A DNA stretch of 64,000 nt, from positions 9,300,001 to 9,364,000 of the forward strand of contig CM121342.1 of assembly GCA_051530055.1 (NCBI GenBank). The letters are read 5' to 3'. A model generated the notes under the pieces. The model had not been told where the DNA came from. It saw nothing but the letters and a program-made list of their open reading frames with translations, and did no database searches. The position numbers were made by a program, and so were the translations under genes. This document shows, one piece after another, positions 20,954 to 32,577 of this stretch. How positions within the stretch are numbered: position 1 is the stretch's first letter; every line of letters begins with the position of its first letter. Source of the stretch: Neoechinorhynchus agilis (lineage: Eukaryota; Acanthocephala).

Positions 20954-23900
20954 AGTTTTTAGCGGCGTCACGAAAAGAAAACCAAGTATGTTCTTTCGTC
21001 TTTCGGCTAAGGGAAACTTCTTACGGGTACACGTCAATCCCGTGGAAGAAGTTGCCGCCACATACCTCCCCTCCAGTGTCGCCGCACTAATCCGTTCCGT
21101 CCTGGAAACGTGCCGGTCTTTTGACTTGCCGACCGCAGCGCGTCGTTTGCTGGTTGGGAGGCCGTACTGGGTGCAGCACCGGATCAGGGATTTGTGGTAC
21201 ATGGAGTTGGTCATTTGTTTGCTGGCTCACGTGGGCTCTCTTCAATCTGTCTACCGAGACGTGATGTTCTCTCCCGTTGATCTGGACCTTGAAAGTTTTG
21301 GCACCAGTCTGGAGGACCCTGTACGGGCCATCATACTGACAAGACAGCGGGGGCTTGACCGCGTCGACCCTGACAAAGACAAATTTGGCATTATCCAGGG
21401 AAGCTGGCGTTCTGGTAGGGTGATTGCTGTTGGCCTTCTTGGTCCACCTTGGAGGCGCGGGCATTAAATCCATTAGCTTGTCTCTGAGTTGTGCTAAACG
21501 GAGGCTGGGTATTTCGGATGCAGCGTCCTGAACAAACTCTCCAGGTAGTCGCAGTGTTGATCCGTAGACTACTTCCGCCGGGGAACAACCAAGGTCTTCT
21601 TTGGGCAAGGTTCTGAGCTCTAAGAGGACCCAAGGCAGGTCTCTGGCCCACGCCGATGATGAAAGTCGAGCCGTGAGGGAGGATTTGAGCTGTCGGTGGA
21701 AACGTTCTACCATGCCGTTGGCTTGCGGGTGGTAGGCGGTCGTACGGTGGACGTCTACTCCGAGGGCTTCGCCAAGGTGCGACCAAATTGCGGAGGTGAA
21801 TTGGTTTCCTCTGTCGGAGGTAATATGGCTCGGTACGCCGAACCGAGCAACCCATGCGCCGAGGAATGCCTTTGCGCAAGTCCCTGCGGTTATGTCGCTT
21901 ACCGGAACTGCTTCGGGCCACCGCGTGTGTCGGTCAACCATGGTTAGTAAGTATTTAAATCCGTTGGAGGATGGAAGGGGTCCAACCAAGTCTACGTGAA
22001 CCTGCGCGAAGCGGGTGGCCGGTAACTGGAATTCAGAGAGGTCGCTTTTTACATGTCTGTGGACTTTGGACCGCTGGCAAGAGACACAGACCCTCGACCA
22101 TTGGCGGACGTCTTTTGCCAGGCCGTGCCATACGAACCGCTTGGAGATCAGCTTGATTGTTCCGTTCGCTCCGGGGTGCGCAGTGTCGTGGAGGAGGTGA
22201 AAGACCCGGCTGCGCCAGGCAAGTGGAAGCCATGGCCTGGGCTGATCCGTTGAGACGTCGCAGAGCAGTTTCGGTCCTCTGGATGAGAGGTCGATTTTCT
22301 CCCAGCGGAGTGCAGGACAGGCTATCTGACAGGTAATGTACTCGTCGTCGGCCTCCTGGTCCGCGGCCAACCGCTCGTAGTCGATACCCAAAGAGACGGC
22401 GGATACAACTGGGGCGCGGGAGAGAGAGTCCGCGACTACGTTGTCTTGACCGGATACGTGGCGTATGTCAGAGGTGTACTCTGCGATGAACGCCAGGTGT
22501 CGCTGTTGACGGGCTGATATCGGAGTGGACTTTTTCGCCAAGCTGAATATGAGCGGCTTGTGGTCGGTGAAAATCGTGAACTCGCGTCCCTCGACTTGGG
22601 GGAGAAAGTGTTTGACCGCGAGAAAAACGGCCAAAAGCTCCTTATCGTAGGTGCTGTACCTTGTCTCGGCATCACGCAGCTTTCTGCTGAAGAAGGAGAG
22701 GGGCTGCCAGGTACCACCTTGTTTCCGTTGCTGGAGGGCTGCGCCGACTGCCCGGTCCGAGGCATCAGTGATGATGGCGAGCGCTGCTTCTGCGTTGGGG
22801 TGAGCAAGGAGGGCTGCATGTGCCAATAGCTCCTTGGTGTTTTGGAAGGCCTGCGAGGATTCTAAATCCAACGGGACGATGTTGTTCTTTGCCTTGGGGT
22901 GGACGTCCAGAACTCGGTGGAGAGGGACCATGATCTTGGCGGCTCGGGGAAGGAAACGATGGTAGTAGTTGACCATCCCCAGGAACCGCTGTAGCTCGAT
23001 CATCGTTAAGGGCTTAGGATACTCGCGGATGATCTTGACCTTGTCTGGTAGGGGAGCGATGCCGGCACCCGAAACCTTGTGTCCCAGGAATTCGACGGAG
23101 CTGAGACCGAAACTGCATTTCGCCGCGTTGATGACCAGGCCGAACTTCTGTAGTCGTGTGAGGAGTACTTCCAGGTGTCTGAGGTGTTCCGTCTTGTTAC
23201 GGGAAGCGACGAGGATGTCGTCGATGTAGACGAAAATGTACGGTATTTCGCCTAGGACGGAGTCCATAAATCTCTGGAAGGTCTGGGCGCTGTTGCGTAG
23301 GCCGAACGGCATACGAGTGTACTCCCAAAGGCCGAATGGGGTGATTATCGCCGTTTTTGAGATGTCTTCCGGGGCTACCGGGATCTGGTGGTAGCCCTTG
23401 ACCAAGTCGATCTTTGAAAAGACTGAACATCCGTGCAGGTTGCCTGCAAAATCATGGATGTGCGGCAGAGGGTATCTGTCTGGCTCCGTCGCAGCGTTTA
23501 TTTGTCTGTAGTCCCCACAGGGCCGCTTGGTTCCGTCGGTCTTGTCGACTGTATGAAGGGGGCTCGACCATGGGCTGCTTGACTTGCGGATGATCCCATT
23601 CTGTTCGAGTTTCCTGAACTCTTCCTTTACTGTCCGGAGGATATCTGGAGCGAGGCGCCGTGCCCGTGCGTGTCTCGGTGGTCCGCGTGTCACTATGTGA
23701 TGTTGCACCTGGTGTTGCACAGCCGAGTCGAATCTTGGTGTAAGGACAGCTGGATACCGGAGGAGCAACGCCTCGAAGTTGTTACTGGGCCTGGTCAGGA
23801 CGCTGACCAGTTGGGTTGACCTCGGCGTTTGAAGGGGAATTGTGGTGGTTCGTGTATTGGAAACCAATCTTCGGCCTTGCAAGTCGATCATTAGCCCGAC

Positions 23901-25125
23901 GTTTCGGAGGAAATCGGAACCAAGGATGGGATGCTTGACGTCGGCTATGATAAATTTCCACTGGTACCGGGCCCTGCCTGCGAGATTGATCGATAGGCTT
24001 TTAGTGCCGTAGGTCAGGATGGTGCTGTGGTTGGCGGCGATGAGCCTTTTTTTGTTGGGATGGGCTCGTTCGTTTCCGGACGGTGGAACTATGCTGACTT
24101 GCGCCCCTGTGTCCACGAGGAAACTTCGACGGGAGTTTGCATCAAACACGAAAAAAAGGTCGCCCATGCTGCTGGTGCCGGTCGCGTGGGCGATTACTGT
24201 CGGCCGGCATCGGCGTTTCCCTGTGTTGTTGAGGCAACTTTGCCGTTGAAAATGCAAGGTGGGATGCAGTTCCTGGATCGGTTGCCCCACTGGGCATGGA
24301 AACGGCATATACCTGGTATAATCCTCGCAGCTGATTTGTTTTTGCGGCGTTGTCGAATCCCGTCCACCATCGGGCTTGTCTGCTCGATCGCACATACTGT
24401 CGAGTCTCCTGCGACTTGAAAATAGAACTTGTCTGCCACTTCGGCCAGTTCGGTCAATTTGAGAGTATCCATGGATGCGACGAGTTCACGGACCTTCGTA
24501 GGCAGCTTGCTAATGTAGTGGTAACGGAACAGGGGATTGGCGGCCGGGCAAGCGGGAGGGGGTATCCTCGTTGATTGTCATCTCCACTATTTCCTGCATC
24601 CGCCGATATCCAGGAATGCTGAAGATCTGCCTCAGGCGAGCTTTCAGCCCATCGTACCGATCGCCGGGGGACGGCAGGTTGGCGACAAAACTCCCGAGCC
24701 GGCACAGAGTCTCGGCGTCCAAACTAGTAAATACATAGTCATATTTTGTCTGATCCTGGGTGATGTGGCGCAGTTGGAATGTCGATTCCATCTGCAAAAA
24801 CCACATATCGACGTCCTTCGGAGTAAACGTCGGAAGTCTCACTGAGACAGAGCTGATCTGAGCGAGGTCTGCCATTGCCTGGTTTATGGAAATAACCGAG
24901 GAAGTGCTTCCGCTTGATTGTGGTTCCGTGACGATGTCGCTATCAGAAGGTTGCTGTTGTTGTGCCATTCCGTCGGGGTCACCAATTTAGCGGCGTCACG
25001 AAAAGAAAACCAAGTATATTAATATCTGATACATGAGTTACCTGTTTGTTCTTTCGTCTTTCGGCTAAGGGAAACTTCTTACGGGTACACGTCAATCCCG
25101 TGGAAGAAGTTGCCGCCACAAGTTT
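20954..25125 (-). mobile_element. CsRn1-like Gypsy LTR retrotransposon, nearly whole (fossil)
   Basis: Minus-strand element from 20,959 to 25,120, flanked by AGTTT target duplications (20,954-20,958 and 25,121-25,125). Short LTRs lie at 20,959-21,062 and 24,987-25,120; they are almost identical except in length, so insertion was recent. The primer site TTGGTGACCCCGAC is complementary to the 3' end of tRNA-Trp, and the polypurine tract GGAGGGGAGG precedes the 3' LTR. Parts in order: gag from 24,968 (LPTFTPKDVDMWFLQMES), a CHCC-type knuckle ([18 protein letters not shown]), protease [10 protein letters not shown] with YIDDIL, RNase H, and integrase with an HHCC finger and DDE-type core. tRNA-Trp priming and the CHCC knuckle mark the CsRn1/Kabuki group. 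Pol is one long frame of about 1,100 codons. The gag region has about two frame breaks; the family also changes frame naturally. No chromodomain or envelope. Confidence 0.9.
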
Positions 25126-26267
25126 AATGAAAATTGCTGCGAATCGTTGGAATCTTCTAGTTCTCGATTGAGCTTTTGATAAAAATTAAATTTAGAACAA
25201 AATCCAGCTCGCGAAGTAGTTTACTGCAATTTGCGCTTTTTACAGAATATTCTTGTCGAAACAACGAAATAAGTGAGCGCAAAAGCTTCCTTGTTTGCAA
25301 GGTCACTTTATCCAGGAATCTTAAGTTGGGGAAACGAAGTACTAAAAATGCAGGCATGTTCGTGCTTTGATATTCAAGATGCAGTGGTGACCTGAACATA
25401 CGATATGGAAACAAAACAGTTGGGGTATTTTGAATAAAAATACCATTTGCAAGTAGGTTTTCAACGATTAATAAATAATAAGAACGCCACTTTTGTGTTC
25501 TGAATGTTGCAATTTGTGAGTTTTTCCTCTAATGTTGAAAGTATGGACATGATTCCTAGAGTCAACCGTGTGTATAGTATCCATCTTCACTGTGACTAGT
25601 CTTTAATTTTCTTAAAATTTCATTGATAATCTCAAGATAAAACCTTTTGCTTAAAGAGGAAAGCTCGACATTGCCCAATTTGGGAATAAAATTTTGGGAA
25701 TTAGCATTTTTTCATAAGATTAACATGCAAATTATAGTCACCATTGGGGTTGGCCACAATGACCTTTTTGTATAAAAGATACGCTTCGTCGCGTACGTGT
25801 GAAGGAGAAAGCCCAGTCTTGATCAGAACCAAACCTCACAGATTCACTTTTTTCGTTTACACAGAAGCGGGTTATTATCATTAGTGCGTGTCTTTATCCT
25901 AGTAAATTGAAATAGAGATTAAGAATTTTTAGAAATTTAGAAGGATGCACTGCATGGATTTCCCATTCTCCATCTTTCGACGCAAACCTAATATCTATCT
26001 TCGAGATATTGAGGCTAGCATCCACGTCGATAATAATCATAGTAATATCATTCCTCGGGGTAATCTTTATTTTCTTTGGTAAGGGGATGCCCGCTGATTA
26101 ACAAAAAAAGTATCCCTGTTATTTTAAAATAAAATGAAACAAATTTACACTCCTTTTCCCGAAATAAAAGATTAGTTAATTTCATTTTTATGACGAATAA
26201 TGTTAAGCATAACAATATTTTTCAAGTAGCAGAGTAACACTGTGTTACTTTTACATAGCCGCTGTCT

Positions 26268-26571
26268 TCTATCAAAATATTTTCAGCCTTAATATCCTTA
26301 TGAACAACATTAATTCGAAAACGAGGACAATCTGAGCTAGTATCAATCTACTTTCTTCTTTACTAAATCGTCGTTTTGCACGTAAATGTTCATACAAATC
26401 ATCGCTCGGTAATCCAAAATACTTGAATGAAATATGGAACTCAGTATTCCTTTTTTGCAGGGTGGTCGCTTTGTTTGCCTGGTTTGGATAAGATATCTCG
26501 TTTAGGATTACATTCGGGGGGAATCTAATTTTGGTCTTCGGTGAGCTGCCACCACCCCGAGAATTTAACAT
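26268..26571 (-). pseudogene. Protein kinase domain relic (duplication copy B)
   Basis: Copy of the relic at 5,850-6,190: FKYFGLPSDDLYEHLRAKRR, then the same frame break before the HKDIKAEN catalytic-loop remnant. The upstream part (NVILNEISYPNQANK) may correspond to the kinase N-lobe alpha-C region but is too diverged to place. Confidence 0.5.
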
Positions 26572-26589
26572 TAATTATTGAATTAAATA

Positions 26590-26615
26590 TTTCGGAACCT
26601 GAGTTCCCTCTTCAG
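26590..26615 (-). ncRNA. Hammerhead-like core motif in PLE 3' end
   Basis: Minus strand CTGAAGA, G, perfect stem GGAAC/GTTCC with loop TCAG, GAAA, TATT. It lies 28 bases beyond the 3' end of the PLE nuclease frame at 26,643. Confidence 0.5.
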
Positions 26616-26642
26616 TAAATTATTTTTTAGTGTGCTGTGTGG

Positions 26643-27383
26643 TTAGTGGTTTATATTGTTGAGTCGACTACTGTGCCCGAGTGCGTCATGTCCGTGGGAA
26701 GTAATCCGATTTCCCCCCCCCCGAGCTTGTGTAGGGCCTTTGTTTCCTTCCATCTTGTTTGCCATCTCAGTACAGTTGGCATCCTTAATGATCCGTCTTT
26801 GCCAATTGTTTTCGCGGTGTAATATTTTTGCCCCGGTAAAGTCTATTTTGTGGTCGTGCTCCCATGCGTGGTTGAATACAGCCGAGAAGGTGTCCATTTT
26901 CAGTAAGTTGTATTGGTGCTGTTTAAGGCGTGTTTTAAGCCCTTGTTTCGTCTGTCCGATATATATTTTCGGGCAATCCCCGCACGGGATGCTGTAGACG
27001 ACAGAAGGTGTGGGCATCTTGGGTTTGCGTTTAAATACACCACACAATTTGGGGGCTGCGGGAAAGTAAGAGATGATTTGTTTTTGGGCCTTCCTTAATG
27101 CGTGTGTCAACATGTTTGTTGATTTGGAGTCCACATATGTGCTTTTGACGTATTTAGGGGTTATTGTTCCGGACGTCGGAGTTGGAATGGTTTTTCGTTT
27201 CCTCCAGTGTTCGGCCCTCTTAATGACCCACTCAGAGTAATGTTTTTGCCTTAACATTGTTTTAACCTCGTGTGTGGCGGTTACTATGTAACCTTCAATG
27301 CAGCATATATCCCTGACTCGACCAAACAGTGTTCTAGCCGCTCCAATTTTGTACTTGCTTGGACCATGGCTTTTCCAGTCCAC
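26643..27383 (-). CDS. Penelope-like element thumb, linker and GIY-YIG endonuclease (open frame)
   Basis: A 246-codon open frame, the best preserved PLE piece in the window. Order: RT thumb (GPSKYKIGAARTLFGRVRD, EVKTMLRQKHYSEW), a linker rich in basic residues (HWRKRKTIPTPTSGTITPKY), then the nuclease: VVYSIPCGDCPKIYIGQTKQ, with both GIY and YIG blocks and the CxxC between them, then GLKTRLKQHQYNLLK, FSAVFNHAWEHDHKIDF and a conserved EMANKMEGNKGP, where the glutamate probably helps hold the metal. The RT upstream is cut by the duplication edge at 27,456 (HEIPFLDV remnant), so the piece cannot act as a full element. The hammerhead-like motif follows at 26,590-26,615. Confidence 0.85.
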   Translation of the reverse strand: MDWKSHGPSKYKIGAARTLFGRVRDICCIEGYIVTATHEVKTMLRQKHYSEWVIKRAEHWRKRKTIPTPTSGTITPKYVKSTYVDSKSTNMLTHALRKAQKQIISYFPAAPKLCGVFKRKPKMPTPSVVYSIPCGDCPKIYIGQTKQGLKTRLKQHQYNLLKMDTFSAVFNHAWEHDHKIDFTGAKILHRENNWQRRIIKDANCTEMANKMEGNKGPTQARGGGNRITSHGHDALGHSSRLNNINH

Positions 27384-27456
27384 TAATCAAACGTTGTCGG
27401 TATTCTTGACGACCATAACATCCAGGAATGGTATTTCGTGTTTGGAATTTTCGGTG

Positions 27457-29940
27457 CCTTCACCAGTCGTTTTTGTAGGGAAAGTGTTCTCAATATTTTC
27501 GGAATATCATACTTGTCATGCTTTGGCTTCCTGACATGAATATCTAGGTTTTTTAATATATATCGCACATACACAACACACCAAAACACATAAACGTTAT
27601 ATAAACGATATTGTTCAATGACGTAAATTCGTCATCACTACATTTCTTCCCCTTGAAGATAACGGTGCTTTCGCCTTATTCGTGTACTTCGCCGGAGCCC
27701 TAGTCCCTCGTTCACTTCTTTTCGTGCTTCTGATTCATCTTCGTTTCTTTCGCTTTGGTCATCTGGTAATCTAAATTCCTCATCGCTCATATTCCTTTCA
27801 GCTTCACTACTTTCCGTGCTCGATCTTTGTTCTGATTCTTGTCGCGTATTGCCTCTTTCCACTATCTGATCGCTTTCATTTTCATTCTCGCCCCTCGTTA
27901 AATCTCCGCCTACCTCTTCATTGATATTTTGCTTTGAATCCTCCTGATCTCTTTTCCCAATCGTTCTTTTTCTCAATTGGTCGGCATGCATTCTCTTTTC
28001 CCCTCCAGTTGTTTGTACGACATAAGACAAAGGTCCATTCTGTTTCATTATGACGCCCTCTTTCCATTCTTTTTTAATAGTGTCTCTAACCCACACCTTA
28101 TCGTCCGCCTTGTAATCTGTCAAAGTTGCACAATTCTTATCATGGTTCTGTTTTTGCAGTGTTTTCTTGTTGTTGGATGTCTTAATTGCACTCGGTTTTA
28201 TATTATCCATCAGAGACGTTAAACGTCGACCCATCATCATTTCGGCTGGACTTTTTTGTGTTATGGTGTGCGGGGTGTTTCTATAGCACAGAAGAAAATT
28301 TTGCAGACTTCTTTGCTCGGGTCTTGTTCGTCGTTTTAGGGTCGCCACAAATCTCTCTGCCAGTCCATTTGTTTTAGGATGGTAGATGAAACTCCTACAA
28401 TGTGAGATTTCATTTTCATTACAAAACGTTCTGAACTCATTTGAGATGAACTGCGGTCCGTTATCAGATACGATTCATTAAGGGATTCCGAACCTAGGTA
28501 GCACCTCCCGCAGGCAATTGATGGTTGTTTGTGCCGTGAAACTTGGTTTCAACCATACCTCTGGCCATTTTGAGAACGCGTCGACTGCTACCAGAAAATA
28601 CATACCATCCATGGGAGCCGCGAAATCCACATTAATTCTCTTCCCCATTGGAATAATGGTTGTTCTCGAGTATTTGGTCGTTGTCTCTGGCAATCGACAC
28701 AGCATGCAACATGTCATTCGATGTCCTTACCCATTACCGGCCACCAAGAGTAATATCTTGCTAAGGCATCATTGCCTTCTCTCCTGGATGCCCTTAATGC
28801 AGCTTTTGTAAAACCTCGTTTCTTTGCGAAGCGGGGATCACCATCTGGTCGAGCCATAATAATACATCATTTTCCATTGATAGCTCATCCTTGCGTTTCA
28901 CAAAATCCGTATCTTCGGATTTCGGTTTTACTGGCCATCCGGATATCAGATAACGCTTTACTCGAGCTACTTGTGTATCTCTGATTGATTCCTCTTTTAG
29001 TCTTGCCAAGGATAAATTCAGGATTGTCGGTGTTTCCTCCCTGACGCGCGCTATATCCATCTCAGGTTCGTTTGAAAGATCCGAATTAAGACTAATGGGC
29101 ATTCGAGAAAGGACATCAGCGTAATAGTTATTGACATCGGCTACGTGCTTGACTTCATAATCGTATTCTGCCATTTGAATCGCCCATCTTATCAACCTAG
29201 AGTTAGCGACCTTTCCCAGATTCTGTTGGCGTCCGAAAATGTACTCAAGGGGTTTGTGATCAGTATATAACTCAAACTTTCGATCAAACACAAAATCGTG
29301 GAAACGTTTCACGCCATATAGCAGCGCCAGGACTTCTTTTTCATTAAAATCTGGAATTTTTAATGCTGTTTTTACTATAATTTTGCTTGTGTCAGTAGAA
29401 TTGAGATTCGTTCTTTTTGTCAAATTCTTCCGTGTTTATATTTTTCAACCGTGATTTTTTGCATTATTTTAATGTTTTTAATTAAAATCTGGAATTTTTA
29501 ATGCTGTTTTTACTATAATTTTGCTTAAAAGTGTCAGTGAAATTGGGATTCGTTCTTTTTGTCAAACTCTTCCGTGTTTATACTTTTCATCCGTGAAGCA
29601 AAACATACAGGTTGCAGATCACCTTTTTCATTTATGTGGAATAACACGGTTCCAAGTCATAATTCACTAGCATCACATGCTAGTGCTATGCTTCTTTTCC
29701 GATCGTATGGAATCAATCCTCGCGGTCTTCTCAATGCTTCTTTGACTTTTTGAAACGCGTTCTGGTGGTCATCATTCCATTGCCACGTTATACCTTTCTG
29801 TGTTAATTCATAAAGCGTGTTGCAGGATCGATGAAAATCGGCACAAAATCGTGCATGGAAATTTGCTAGACCTTGAAAAGCTCTCAAATCTTTAACATTC
29901 TTAGGTTCCGAAGCTTCTGCTAGTGCCAATACTTCCCAAA
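27457..29940 (-). mobile_element. Gypsy-type element, family B, 3' part (fossil)
   Basis: Minus strand: RT end (LRAFQGLANFHARF), RNase H (FELYTDHKPLEYIFGRQQN), integrase (INVDFAAPMDGMYFLVAVDA, NFLLCYRNTPHTITQKSPAE), a C-terminal LRRSTRIRRKHRYL, the polypurine tract AAGGGGAAGAAA (27,643-27,654) and the start of the 3' LTR (TGTAGTGATGACG at 27,642, leftwards). The LTR is cut at 27,457. Mag-clade-like Gypsy. Broken, with several breaks. The 5' side abuts the virus relic near 29,940. Confidence 0.8.
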
Positions 29941-32565
29941 TCAATCTTGTTCACATCCACGAGTTCCGCTAGAATTTTTAAACCAAACTATAACATCCCT
30001 GGTAGGCCAAACAACGATCGACCAGATGCTGGCACCACGACTGCGTCGACTATCTTCCATTTACTAGGAAATCATCCATGCGAGACTGTGGGACATAGTC
30101 TTCTTGTGTCAAAGCAGCTCTAACCCTTTCCTGGATAAGCAACGCAGCATCCCCTTTCTTGTCAAGCCCAGCGATATGAACACCAATCACTTTCCATGTC
30201 CCACTCACTTTGGTCAACAAAGGGGTAGATGTTTTCGACACATAGGCCCACCCATGTGTAATCGGCAAGAACTCGGGCAACGCCCTCAATCGTTATGGAA
30301 TCGATAGGTCTCAGGCTTAACGCGATCATCCTTTTGATATGAGTAAAGTTGGCGTCAAAGAGAACCAACTCACCCTCACCCTCGACCATGTCAATATCCT
30401 GATGACGAAGAATAGCATTAACATTCGTTGGGGACTGTCGAACTCCCTTAAGAATTTCGGGACATAATTATGTCGACTTCATGGAAGTGTATCAACACTG
30501 TGTCTAACCACAGAAACGACAACGAAAACCAAGTGCCTTCTTCTGGTATCAGATGTAGTGGAACAACTATGGTATGTGGCCCCACGGCGAACGCGTGACA
30601 ATTGCCCACTTCCGTTGAGATTTTAGCGATAGATTTCGCCTAATTATTAATAATATCAATCAGAGAAAGATCAGCTTCTGGCTTCATGTGCTTCTTCATA
30701 TGAACTTTGTTCGGAGGCGCCGCACGCCGTATCTGGCTTCTCTTCACTGGTTGAAACTCTTTTTCAGCGCCCGATAGCGCAGGAATAGTCTCCGGCTCCA
30801 TGTGGAAGGGGATCACCCTATCGGATTCTTCCCAGTCGACCACATCTTCAGCTCGCTGCCATTTGGTCCGGAACCATCTCAAAAGGCAGTCACCGGCACA
30901 AAGCGACGTCAGGACTAGAAAAAAACCCAACCAAGAGCTTCTTCATACCCCCCATCATGCTACGGAGACCTTCTATGAATTGGTTCTTCGCAGTCACCAT
31001 GAACTCGAAGACCCTTCTGTCGAGGAAACCCTCCCATTTCTGTTTGCACCAGTCCCAAGCCTCTTTGAATCTATCCACGGAACTGGAAGCCTTATTTTGG
31101 AGAGGATGAAGAATGCAGTCTTCGAACAACATACGCACCCGGGCTAGAACGCACATCGGGGCGTCGTGAAGCGACGAAAAATTGACCTCCATTTTCTCAT
31201 CATCGACAACCCAGACAAAACCAGGCCCATTCTTGACTCTGTGGCGCCACATCCCCCCTTGTAAACGGCCGATGTCCACGTTAAGTGAACACAATCATGG
31301 AGCATCTTAAAGAACTCGATTCTAGGGGTCTGAAATGCCACAGCTTGCCATGATATAGAGCATTAAGATGTACTCTTGATGTCTGTCGGCCTGGGGCTTG
31401 CATATCTGGTCAAATTCGTTCCATTTTATCCGGTATCCCGATGCACTTTGTATACGACCTGTAGGCCTCAGATGTTCCACACATCTTCGACTGTAAAGTC
31501 CCGACACGGCTTCAGTTCATGGACCTCATCCTTCTGAGACTCGTCCCACATGATTCCGTGCTTTTCGGCCATGGACAGGAGATACTTTTCATTTTCGAGT
31601 TCCTTTTTGTTGAGTTCTACCTCCTCGTGTGTTGGGAGCTTCTTTTTAATACGGCCACTGGAGTCCCGATAGTGTCGACCTGCTTGTTCCCCATTTGCGG
31701 TTTATAAATAACCCTCGCGCTGTCTATGCTGGCTTCTTCTAAACCGCCCTGTTTTAGAGGTCGGCTGACATGATAAAGGATCCGGTCCGGTAACCAACAT
31801 ATTGCAACTTCCACTTCGTGCACTCACACCATCTTTGACCCCACAGGTCACGTAGAGGTCTTGGTAGTACTTCTGATGCGTTCTGTGGTCGACAATATGT
31901 TGGCCTATGCGCCACCCAGCGGACCCACCATGAGGTGATGCGTAGTTGTTGTTGCAGTCCGAGCATGCCATGCGTTTTGATTCACACAAAGCGCATCTGA
32001 CCTGGGCATCTTTGAACTAAAGAGTTTTTTGGGTTTCCCCCATCTCGGACATAATAACTTTGATCCTGTTTATTCGCTGCTCGTCGTCATGAACATTCGC
32101 CATCAAAGCCGACTGAGAGGATTTACGCAGGAAACAAAGTGCTACATATGCCACGAATTCATCATAATTGTAGGTTTGGCTACCAATACGAAACTAGCGA
32201 TTCCTTATTGTAGCCACCGGGGAGAATAGTACCTACTCGTTTCAATTCAGCTTGAATATCAATTCGCCTCTTAAGCGCATCGGTATTCGTCAAAACGTCA
32301 CCAACAACACCAGTCAGCCCATTGAACGCCGCGTTTGATGTGATATATACGAAATCAGAGCTAAAGAACAGCGTGCCCTTTGCTGAGCACTCGGCCACAT
32401 TCAAAGGATAAGCTGTCTCGTCACCCATTCGTATAACATTCAATACTTCATTGAGGACAATCGAGCGGTGACGAGCCTGCAACTCAAAAACGCGTTGATA
32501 ATTGTAAGTGTCGAAATACGAGCTATTCGGATTATAGCTGTATTTGTCCACTGAAGCGCTATAAG
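29941..32565 (-). other. Endogenous picorna-like RNA virus relic (Picornavirales, fossil)
   Basis: About 2.6 kb, minus strand. At 32,551-32,180 is the end of a superfamily-3 helicase: FDTYNYQRVFELQ, ETAYPLNVAECSAKG and DFVYITSN, the last being the motif-C block of picorna-like helicases. A long middle region (31,990-30,640) with a hydrophobic segment followed by basic residues sits where 3A/VPg would be. At 30,389-30,050 is the end of a 3C-like protease: STPLLTKVSGTW and VIGVHIAGLDKKGDAAL, the substrate-binding GxHxAG block. The order helicase, VPg region, protease is that of dicistro/iflavirus-like genomes; no polymerase is visible. Broken, with several breaks, so probably old. It is bounded by Gypsy pieces on both sides, consistent with LTR-element machinery having copied viral RNA. 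Confidence 0.7.
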
Positions 32566-32577
32566 GCAGGGGTCACA

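Larger units (their letters stand above)
19250..27456 (+). repeat. Segmental duplication, copy B (contains Gypsy insertion)
   Basis: Same sequence and orientation as 3,015-6,713, expanded by a 4.17-kb Gypsy element and by a PLE nuclease region retained here and lost in copy A. About 40 bases present in copy A near 5,465 are missing. The right edge at 27,456 runs directly into a piece of Gypsy family-B LTR. Confidence 0.9.

Noticed and set aside
20988-21467. Plus-strand 159-codon frame across the LTR and pol end
   Set aside because: Runs through the LTR antisense to integrase; a shadow frame.
24027-24419. Plus-strand 130-codon open frame inside the Gypsy element
   Set aside because: Shadow of the pol frame on the other strand; no domain, low-complexity cysteine/valine pattern.
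29344-29600. Possible CRISPR-like or satellite array from a repeated 115-base block
   Set aside because: Only two units, inside a Gypsy fragment; an internal duplication of the element, not an array.
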